6,684 nt of DNA from Gammaproteobacteria bacterium UBA3067 (GTDB lineage: Bacteria > Pseudomonadota > Gammaproteobacteria > Pseudomonadales > UBA3067): NCBI GenBank assembly GCA_002366835.1, contig DFBZ01000025.1, positions 4,364 through 11,047 of the forward strand, given 5' to 3'. A program made the translations under genes and the position numbers. The notes below the pieces were generated by a model. That model did no database searches. It was not told where the DNA came from and was given only the letters and a program-made list of their open reading frames with translations. Below, in pieces: positions 1 through 5,303 of the stretch (position 1 is its first letter; each line of letters opens with the position of its first letter).

Positions 1-455
1 GGCGCGCCATGGGGCACGGCTTGGGAAAATGACAAAGGCCCCTCTGAACGCCCTTCCGCAACTATCATGTTTACACCCAACAGTTCCGCCAGATCACAGA
101 AGCGTTTGCTCATATTGGAAGATAGGTCGTTATCGGATTTACTCCAACAACGCAGTTTACGAAAGCAGGATGGCAACGCTTGGGCGGATAACTGATAGGG
201 ATTCGCGTCAACCAAAGGTACGTGATCACCGTGGTAATGACTAAACACCACATCTGTAGCGTTATCAAGTGCCTGTAAAATCTTTTTTCGTATCCTCCGC
301 CCTACGGCTACCTGCAACGGATGGGGCAATAAACCATGACGCAGGTAGCCCAACGATACGCCCGGATCGATCACTATGCGTCGATGCGGCAGTGTCACCT
401 GACAACAAAGACCGCGTACTCCTATGGATTCCGCACCGATGATCTCAAGACTCAT
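1..455 (-). CDS. MBL-fold metallohydrolase, UPF0282/COG2248-like (3' end beyond window)
   Basis: The first 151 residues of a predicted metal-dependent hydrolase are present; the gene runs off the left edge. The metallo-beta-lactamase signature SHYHGDH is at residues 72-78, giving the HxHxDH metal ligands H73, H75, D77 and H78. Other features match what I recall of the UPF0282/COG2248 family: AES-GVRGL near the N-terminus (8-16), IDPGVSLG (29-36), the GLLPHP block (41-46), and VPHG (147-150), which supplies a further conserved His. The family is best known from archaea and its substrate is unknown, so no reaction can be named. The ATG at 455 is chosen because a TAG lies in frame two codons upstream and the homology starts at once. 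The Shine-Dalgarno sequence is weak (AGG only 2 nt from the ATG). It lies about 180 bases downstream of the DUF2789 gene, past two hairpins, so it is probably its own transcription unit. Nothing in the visible part looks broken. Confidence 0.85.
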   Translation of the reverse strand, partial: MSLEIIGAESIGVRGLCCQVTLPHRRIVIDPGVSLGYLRHGLLPHPLQVAVGRRIRKKILQALDNATDVVFSHYHGDHVPLVDANPYQLSAQALPSCFRKLRCWSKSDNDLSSNMSKRFCDLAELLGVNMIVAEGRSEGPLSFSQAVPHGA

Positions 456-520
456 GACCTATGTTTCCGTTATGAAGGTTACTTGAATGTCCATTCAGCG
501 GCTCGACCAGTGAATTGAAT

Positions 521-534
521 AAATCAATTGATTT
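521..534. promoter_or_regulatory. 14-bp perfect palindrome upstream of the MBL gene
   Basis: AAATCAATTGATTT is a perfect 14-bp palindrome whose nearest edge is 66 bases upstream of the MBL-fold gene start, where an operator could sit. A second palindrome, CAACTAGTTG, is at 573-582. A poor sigma70-like pair on the minus strand, TTGAAT (580-575) and TATCCT 18 bases later, lies between and around them. The half-sites resemble the TTGAT/ATCAA halves of FNR sites but in the opposite arrangement and without the usual spacer, so no regulator is assigned. AT-rich palindromes of this length also arise by chance in intergenic DNA. Confidence 0.3.
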
Positions 535-585
535 TGTTCCCGCTTAGGATAGAGAATTAATTACAAGGTATTCAACTAGTTGGGT

Positions 586-633
586 AGTGATTTTCCATTA
601 GAAAATCACTCATTTTACTCAGCTTGGCTGAGT
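586..633 (-). terminator. Two adjacent hairpins after the psd-DUF2789 unit
   Basis: Two perfect inverted repeats stand side by side, starting 2 bases after the DUF2789 stop codon. The first in the direction of transcription is ACTCAGC/GCTGAGT (633-617) with a 3-base loop. The second is a 10-bp stem, AGTGATTTTC/GAAAATCACT (610-586), with a 5-base loop. Neither is followed by a good U-tract on the minus strand, so a classical intrinsic terminator is uncertain. They may instead protect the mRNA 3' end, or act as a weak or bidirectional terminator, since a short T-run follows the second stem on the plus strand. The position after the last gene of the unit favours a 3'-end role. Confidence 0.45.
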
Positions 634-635
634 TG

Positions 636-884
636 TTATGTGTATGCATGCGGTCCATGCAGCAAGGCATTTAGTTCATCAACTATTTCTGCCCAGTCGG
701 AATCTTCCTCTATCGCCTCTTTTAAAAAAGACGCTTGTGATGCGCTCCAGAACTCGGCTTCATGAAGTTTTAAATGACCAGGCACAGGTCTGTTTCTGCA
801 TATAAAGTCCTCAATTGCTTCATTTGTGTTTTCTAATCCTAATTGTTTGAATAAAGAAGTAAGATCATGAATAAACGGTTCCAT
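636..884 (-). CDS. DUF2789 family protein
   Basis: This 82-residue protein matches my memory of the DUF2789 family (PF10982) over its whole length. Hallmarks are an N-terminal segment with DLTSLFKQLGL, an acidic helix NEAIEDF, the block HLKLHEAEFW, and a C-terminal segment SFLKEAIEEDSDWAEIVDELN. It has no signal peptide or membrane segment, so a small cytoplasmic helical protein is expected. Its function is unknown. The ATG at 884 is preferred over a TTG at 896 because GGGAG lies 5 bases upstream and family members start with a similar Met-acidic/polar segment. It begins 50 bases after the psd stop codon on the same strand, so the two are probably co-transcribed. Paired hairpins follow its stop codon. 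It looks intact. Confidence 0.85.
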   Translation of the reverse strand: MEPFIHDLTSLFKQLGLENTNEAIEDFICRNRPVPGHLKLHEAEFWSASQASFLKEAIEEDSDWAEIVDELNALLHGPHAYT

Positions 885-934
885 TGTTGCTCCCAAATAG
901 AGTTAAATTTTCATAGACCTTAGCATCTCTGGAG

Positions 935-1798
935 TCACTGCACCCGACCCAATGCCTGACCAAACTGCACCCGCGTTTCGGGCAAAAGCGCAGTCTCCCA
1001 CTTCACACAATCCGGCCCGAACAGGACAATAACGGTCGAGCCACCCATGTTGAAACGCCCCATCTCTTCACCTCGTTCCAACTGGATGACATTATCGCCG
1101 GTAACATCGTAAGTCGTTACTTTGATCTCTTTACCTCCCGGAGGTGTGATTTCACCCGCCCACACCGTTTCAATGGATCCTACGAAGATAGCACCCACCA
1201 AGACTACGGCCATCGGGCCAGCCTCTGTCTGAAAAAAGCAGGCGACACGCTCATTGCGTGTAAATAGATGAGGAATGGATTCGGTGTAGTCGGGCGATAC
1301 GCTGAATAATCGCCCCGGAATATATACTGTTTCCAACAAACAACCAGACAACGGCATATGCAGTCGATGATAGTCACCGGGGGAGAGATACATGGTCGCA
1401 AACCGCCCACCCATGTATGGGTTTGTCCGTTCTTCGGAACCGCCAAGCAGTTCTAAGAGGGAGTAGCTGTGCCCCTTAGCTTGAAAGATCTGCGCCCCTT
1501 GGATATTTCCCAATTGGCTTATAGCACTATCGGCCGGGCAGCAAACTTGTCCTGCTTCCTGAGCGACAGGGCGTGTCTCGGGATGCAGCGCGCGCGTAAA
1601 AAAACTATTGAAGTCCGGGTAGGCGGTAAGATCCGGCTCCAGGGCTTCTGACATATCGACTTTGTAGTGGCTAACAAACCAACGTGTAATGGATTTACGC
1701 AACGGGAAATGCCGACAACGCGTGCTCCACTGTACTATTCTTGAGAGTAGATGGTGTGGTAGCAGGTATAGAAGTATCGCTTTGAACCAGTGAATCAT
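935..1798 (-). CDS. psd: Phosphatidylserine decarboxylase proenzyme
   Basis: Psd decarboxylates phosphatidylserine to phosphatidylethanolamine at the inner membrane. The proenzyme cleaves itself at a Ser that becomes the pyruvoyl group. The 287-residue protein aligns almost without gaps to E. coli Psd as I remember it. Visible residues include D90 in PADS, H147 in YHRLHMP and S254 in GGST, the Asp-His-Ser self-cleavage triad, plus VGSIETVWAGEITPP (206-220). The hydrophobic N-terminus (FKAILLYLLP) fits membrane association. The cleavage motif is GGST, not the LGST of the E. coli enzyme. The start is set at the ATG at 1798 because AGAAGG (1810-1805) lies 6 bases upstream; upstream ATGs at 1813 and 1804 lack a usable Shine-Dalgarno sequence. 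The RBS follows directly on the stop codon of a broken gene at 1810-2052. It ends in TGA, 50 bases before the DUF2789 gene. E. coli Psd has a longer, poorly conserved C-terminal tail. Confidence 0.96.
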   Translation of the reverse strand: MIHWFKAILLYLLPHHLLSRIVQWSTRCRHFPLRKSITRWFVSHYKVDMSEALEPDLTAYPDFNSFFTRALHPETRPVAQEAGQVCCPADSAISQLGNIQGAQIFQAKGHSYSLLELLGGSEERTNPYMGGRFATMYLSPGDYHRLHMPLSGCLLETVYIPGRLFSVSPDYTESIPHLFTRNERVACFFQTEAGPMAVVLVGAIFVGSIETVWAGEITPPGGKEIKVTTYDVTGDNVIQLERGEEMGRFNMGGSTVIVLFGPDCVKWETALLPETRVQFGQALGRVQ

Positions 1799-1809
1799 TG
1801 CCATCCTTC

Positions 1810-2052
1810 TCATGTGAATTTGACAAACTGATTTGGTAGTTTTTCCATCGCCCTCACTCCCCCGTCTAGGCCAAAGACAACAGCCTCACCGCTCAGACTC
1901 ATCACGCGTTCGAGGTTGCAAATGTGCGTGCAATCATCATGCGCTTCCTCCAAACGGAGTTCAAGTTAGTCTTTTAGCTCACTGATTACATTGAAAGCCC
2001 CAATCAATTCATGGAACTCGCATTTCTATCATCCAATATCTGCACTACCCAT
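1810..2052 (-). pseudogene. Broken small gene immediately upstream of psd
   Basis: One reading frame runs 81 codons from an ATG at 2052 to a TGA at 1812-1810. The ATG has an excellent Shine-Dalgarno sequence (AGGAGGG, 2065-2059, spacer 6). The frame contains TGA and TAG at codons 8-9 (2031-2026) and TAA at codon 29 (1968-1966). The sequence between and after these stops reads like a real protein: EFHELIGAFNVISELK at 12-27, then a long stretch rich in charged helix residues with LEEAHDDC and MSLSGEAVVFGLDGG, ending KFT. I do not recognise the family. The final TGA abuts the psd RBS, so an intact version would have been translationally coupled to psd. Alternatively the 5' part belongs to the neighbouring frame (VVQILDDRNASS) and one frameshift near 2020 replaces the first two stops. 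Either reading still leaves the TAA at codon 29, which one base change would turn into CAA (Gln). Confidence 0.6.
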
Positions 2053-2211
2053 GTTGGTCCCTCCTTTTGCCCGAAGGAAAGCCGCTGCAATCCTCACCAG
2101 TAACGCAATACCTTAGTCTTCTATTTCAGCGTAAATCTCGGGTGATCTCGCAGTTCTTACATTTAAGTTTTTTCTGCGTCCGATCTAATAAATTTAGGAC
2201 CAAACAATAAT
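2053..2211. other. Non-coding or decayed stretch, no gene recognised
   Basis: No intact reading frame of useful length or RNA gene is visible. On the minus strand, in frame with the broken gene downstream, a short coding-like run (IALLVRIAAAFLRAKGG) follows an in-frame TAA, but it overlaps that gene's Shine-Dalgarno sequence and may be chance. The right-hand part is AT-rich and stop-dense, with no convincing -35/-10 pair. This is most simply the leader of the broken gene plus decayed sequence. Confidence 0.4.
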
Positions 2212-2415
2212 CTACTCCTCCTCGCTCAGTTCCGCTTCACAGATGCGGTAATCGTGGAGGCACAAGGTGCAAAGCACCCACCCATCGGACAGAGTATTCG
2301 TAAAATCAAGCCTCGTGCAATTCATCCATGCTGGGTTAGCCTCTTGGTTTGAAGAACCATACCAATGTGTTGCCAACGCAATTTCTATGACACACCGCGT
2401 AGCGGTATGGGGCAT
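2212..2415 (-). CDS. Doubtful small Cys-containing ORF
   Basis: This is a 67-codon reading frame that I do not recognise. The N-terminal half has no clear pattern. The C-terminal half is more protein-like: NCTRLDF, then DGWVLCTLCLHDYRICEAEL and a closing acidic SEEE. The CxxC pair and two further Cys might bind metal, but this is only a pattern. There is no signal peptide or membrane segment. The ATG at 2415 has a distant GGAAG (10 bases); a TTG at 2433 is the other option. It lies between the NifX-like gene and a broken gene in a stretch of poor coding quality. It could be a short real gene, the tail of a decayed gene, or chance; an overlapping plus-strand frame of similar length is even less convincing. 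Confidence 0.3.
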   Translation of the reverse strand: MPHTATRCVIEIALATHWYGSSNQEANPAWMNCTRLDFTNTLSDGWVLCTLCLHDYRICEAELSEEE

Positions 2416-2437
2416 AACGTCATTTCTTCCCAAAATG

Positions 2438-2454
2438 AATTGCCCCCTGCAATT
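2438..2454 (-). terminator. Possible weak terminator after the NifX-like gene
   Basis: On the minus strand AATTGC and GCAATT form a 6-bp stem with a 5-base loop, followed by CATTTT. It lies about 40 bases past the stop codon of the NifX-like gene. The stem is short and the U-run has only four bases, so it would be inefficient at best. No better hairpin is visible between 2212 and 2493. Confidence 0.25.
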
Positions 2455-2493
2455 ATGTTGCTTAAAACACCCTTAATAACATGCTAACGCAAT

Positions 2494-2802
2494 CTAATGA
2501 ATCAAACCGTTGACAACATGCACAGCAACACCTGTATTTTCTATACATGCTATCTGATTTTCTTCTAACGCCTCCTTAAATTTTGGGCCAAAACGACCGG
2601 CGATTACTTTGTTGACACCCATTTTAAAAAGCATAGTCGCTACGCTTGGCCCAACATATTTTTCATTGTTCATGAATGGGTTTTCAAGAATTTCATTAAG
2701 ATTGCCGTCTTCGTTAAATAATAAAAAATATAATGCACGCGCACCTTGAGTACTAACGTGTGAAGAAGGTTCGTTACTTTCCGTTGCTACTGCGATTTTC
2801 AT
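2494..2802 (-). CDS. NifX/NifB-type dinitrogenase cofactor biosynthesis domain protein
   Basis: This 102-residue single-domain protein belongs to the dinitrogenase iron-molybdenum cofactor biosynthesis family (PF02579), which includes NifX, NafY and the C-terminal domain of NifB. Support comes from the start MKIAVATE, a central block with GPSVATMLFKMGVNKVIAGRFGPKF (roughly 51-75) and the close ENTGVAVHVVNG. The fold resembles RNase H and binds iron-sulfur or iron-molybdenum cofactor precursors in some members. Stand-alone copies are common in anaerobes without nitrogenase, where their role is unsettled, so nitrogen fixation should not be inferred. The ATG at 2802 has an AGGGGG Shine-Dalgarno sequence at 2815-2810, spacer 7. 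It starts 34 bases after the end of the interrupted amidotransferase frame, suggesting one transcript. It appears intact and is AT-rich compared with the nifJ remnant. Confidence 0.85.
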   Translation of the reverse strand: MKIAVATESNEPSSHVSTQGARALYFLLFNEDGNLNEILENPFMNNEKYVGPSVATMLFKMGVNKVIAGRFGPKFKEALEENQIACIENTGVAVHVVNGLIH

Positions 2803-2812
2803 TTAAATGCCC

Positions 2813-2824
2813 CCTGAATTCAGG
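2813..2824. repeat. 12-bp palindrome overlapping the NifX-like gene RBS
   Basis: CCTGAATTCAGG is a perfect 12-bp palindrome that shares its last bases with the AGGGGG ribosome binding site of the NifX-like gene. It lies in the 34-base gap between that gene and the amidotransferase frame. With no loop it would form a hairpin poorly in RNA, so a protein-binding site is the more natural reading. Chance is possible. Confidence 0.3.
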
Positions 2825-2836
2825 TGATTTTTGCTC

Positions 2837-3631
2837 TTATGAAATGCGTGCTATACAATCGCCACCACTCTTACATTGTAACAGCGGCACGAGACATGGC
2901 TTCGTTTTGTTTACCCTTGAAATGAAACTACTTGCTCCAGCCACCAGCCACCAGCCAAAAATAGCGTTTGCTACGATACGCTGACACTCCAAACATTCGT
3001 CAATGTTCTCAAGTATTTGCTCTTTATCTTGCATGCATTCGCTTGGTCTCTTTAAGCAATGCGCATATTGTTCAAGCCATTCATGCACCATGGATTTTGT
3101 AATTTCCGGATGAAATTGCAGTGCCAGTCAATTTCTATGGAGAAACCCCTGATTCTTAATGCAGCCTCCATTAAACAGAGCCAAAGCGCCATCAGGAAGC
3201 GAAAAGGTATCACCATGCCATTCAAAAGCGTAATAACTGTCCAATACGCCGCTGCTTGTGAATAAATCTTTGGCGTATTCACTTAGTGCAACACGATGCC
3301 AGCCAATTTGCATCGTTGGAACGGCACTGACTTCACCGCCCAAAGCTTTGCTGATTAGTTGTCCGCCAAAACAAATCCCAAGAACTGGAACGCCCGCCTG
3401 AGAGGCAATCCTGATAAGCGCGACTTCTTCGCCAATCCATGGCAAAGGATCGTTAACACTAACAGGAGAGCCGAGGAATACCAGGCCCGACACATCATCT
3501 ATCTGTTTGGGGATGGGTTCACTCAGACCAATATATATTTTTTCATAGCAAACCCCCCTTTTCTCCAGGTATTCACAAAGGTAACCCGGGTGTTCGATAG
3601 TGGCATGACTAAAAATCCTGACCGGTTTCAA
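2837..3631 (-). pseudogene. Class I glutamine amidotransferase with in-frame TGA
   Basis: This is a class I glutamine amidotransferase domain (GMP-synthase-like, COG0518 type), which would release ammonia from glutamine for an unknown acceptor. The TTG at 3631 is the likely start: GGAG lies 8 bases upstream and the protein then begins KPVRIFSHATIEHPG. The nucleophile elbow GICFGGQ places the catalytic Cys at residue 87. At codon 168 (3130-3128) the frame meets TGA. The same frame then continues for 96 sense codons and at once gives LALQFHPEIT, with the catalytic His (174) and Glu (176). A product ending at the TGA would lack two of the three catalytic residues. The frame closes with TAA at 2837, after an odd tail that follows a three-copy 7-bp repeat at 2937-2957. 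A GTG at 3667 lies right after the nifJ stop but adds residues foreign to the family. Nonsense mutation is most likely; read-through or a base error is possible. Confidence 0.85.
2937..2957. repeat. Three perfect tandem copies of a 7-bp unit
   Basis: CCAGCCA is repeated three times without interruption (TGGCTGG on the coding strand), inside the C-terminal codons of the amidotransferase frame. Seven is not a multiple of three, so gain or loss of one unit shifts the reading frame. With two copies the frame would read FGWWLEQVVSFQG and stop at a TAA at 2911-2913. With the three copies present it runs into a further tail rich in Ser, Cys and Lys, ending at 2837. Confidence 0.85.
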
Positions 3632-3667
3632 TGACCCTACTCCATAAATGCCAAAGGAAAACCCCAC

Positions 3668-5148
3668 CTATTGCATTTGTGATTGTTGTGAGAAAGACTG
3701 CAGCCCCGCACGAGCGTAGGTTTCCCGTGCCGCATCCTTGATGGCTGCAATCGCCTCGTCCCGCGGCAGTACCCCTGAGATGGCGAAGAAACATGCTTGC
3801 ATGATGGTATTGATGCGGTCACCGAGGCTCAACTGCTCTGTAATGCTATAGGCATCAATGACGTGGAAAGTCAGGCCTTTCTCAATGATCTGCCGCTGCG
3901 CGTTCCGCGGCAAGGTATCCCATGCCTCACTGGATCCCGCCTGTGAATTGAGCAGGAACATCTCACTAGGTTTTGCCTTTTCCAACATTTCATAACGATC
4001 CAGAAATATCGACTGATGGCAGGCGACAAAACTGGCCTCACCGTCGCCGATCAGATAGCTGGAGCGGATAGGACGCGGCCCGAAACGCAGATGAGAGACG
4101 GTGACGGCCCCAGCTTTCCTAAAGCCATAGACGAAATAGCCTTGCACGTAGCGATCGGTCTTTTCGCCGATGATCTTTATGCTGTTTTTCTTGGCACTCA
4201 CTGTGCCATCGCTACCAAGGCCGTAAAAGACGGCGCCTATGTTCGCCTTGGCCTCGTCGGTGCGGAAGGCGGGATCCCAGGCCAGGCTGGTGCTGTGGCT
4301 TATGTCGTCGATGATGCCTATGGTGAAGTGGTTTTTTGGCCGCCCCTTGCCAAGCTCATCGAATCCCCCCTTGACCATCCCGGGCGTGAATTCCTTGGAG
4401 GAAAGCCCGAAACGGCCACCCGTGACATGCGGCATCTCTGCAAATCGACGCGAGCCAGCGATGTAGTCCTGTGCCAGTGCGGCCAGCACATCCTTATATA
4501 AAGGCTCGCCGTCGGCGCTAGGTTCATTGGTTCGGTCGAGCACCGCAATGCTGCGTACCGTTACTGGCAGGGTCCCGATCAGTGCCGCAGGCGAGAAAGG
4601 ACGAAACAAACGCACCTTAACCACGCCGACTTTTTCACCGCGTATCTGTAGGTGTTCCACGGTCTCTTCGGCGGTCTCCGCCCCGGAGCCCATTAACACG
4701 ATCATCCGCTCCGCGTCATCAGCCTCTATGTAGTTGAACAGGCGGTAGTGGCGCCCGGTGAGTTTGGCGATAGCACCCGGCTCTAATGAGCCTGAACCTG
4801 TTCATCGCGAATGAGGGCGCGGGATCGTATCCTGCGCTATAGGATCGATCTTGGCGATCTCGTGGGAGGTGTGGAAGCCATCAGAAAAGTGTACGACGGG
4901 CACCCGTGCCTCCACGGTCGCCGCTTGAACGATCAAGGCAAAACCCATGATCTCCTGAACCGAATTGGCGGCCAGGAAGGCGAACCCTGTGATCCGAGCC
5001 GCCATGACATCGCTGTGATCACCGAAGATGGACAGCGCCTGTGCTGCCACGGCGCGCGAGGCCACGTGAAACACCGCTGGAGTCAGCTCGCCGCCCCTCC
5101 TTCGCTCTGCATTTCAACGATGTTGGGAGCGATCCCTCACAAGTTCTT
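3668..5148 (-). pseudogene. nifJ: Pyruvate:ferredoxin (flavodoxin) oxidoreductase remnant
   Basis: The intact enzyme, about 1,170-1,200 residues, oxidises pyruvate with CoA to acetyl-CoA and CO2 and reduces ferredoxin or flavodoxin, using thiamine diphosphate and three [4Fe-4S] clusters. Here only parts of the N-terminal half survive. In order: NIVEMQSEGGAA (about 5126-5089), then ELTPAVFHVA through ALSIFGDHSDVMAAR and FHTSHEIAKID (to about 4830), then KLTGRHYRLFNY and MIVLMGSGAE onward through domains II and part of III, to INTIMQACFF and ETYARAG (about 3704). The cluster-binding and C-terminal thiamine domains are absent. Damage visible: missing 5' end; TGA at 5139-5137 where a Trp is expected (NL-W-G); a deletion at about 5089-5094; one extra base in 4815-4823; TAG at 4785-4783; a second deletion at about 4766-4773; and an unrelated 11-residue tail before TAG at 3668. 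It is GC-richer than both neighbours. No functional product is possible. Confidence 0.93.
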
Positions 5149-5303
5149 GTGTCATGGGTAACCCATTTCATATTCATCCGGTCTCTACAATATGTCTTGC
5201 AATATCAATATTTAAATCCACTTCTTACGCTACCGCCTTCAGGTTTCCCACGCTTTAATGGTATTAAAAGTGTGTGGATAGATAGCTACCGAGGCGAGAA
5301 GTT

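Noticed and set aside
1..8. GGCGCGCC at the left edge as a cloning or vector junction
   Set aside because: The bases are in-frame codons of the MBL-fold gene directly after its VPHG motif, so they are native coding sequence.
29..518. Plus-strand ORFs at 29-244 and 336-518
   Set aside because: They are antisense to the MBL-fold gene, show no recognisable motif and lack good ribosome binding sites.
3128..3170. Selenocysteine insertion at the amidotransferase TGA
   Set aside because: AATTTC/GAAATT forms a small hairpin about 10 bases after the TGA, but its loop (ATCCG) lacks the GU pattern of bacterial SECIS elements, and the stem codes for the conserved QFHPEI. I know of no selenoprotein in this family.
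4016..4501. 161-codon plus-strand ORF
   Set aside because: It is a shadow of the GC-rich nifJ remnant; the minus strand carries the NifJ similarity throughout.
3128..5139. UGA read as Trp, since one nifJ TGA replaces an expected Trp
   Set aside because: TGA is the natural stop of psd. The same remnants also carry TAG, a frameshift and deletions, so ordinary gene decay explains the pattern.
2494..5148. A nitrogen-fixation cluster, from NifJ and NifX-type names
   Set aside because: No nitrogenase structural or assembly genes are present. PFOR and stand-alone NifX-like domains are common in organisms that do not fix nitrogen.
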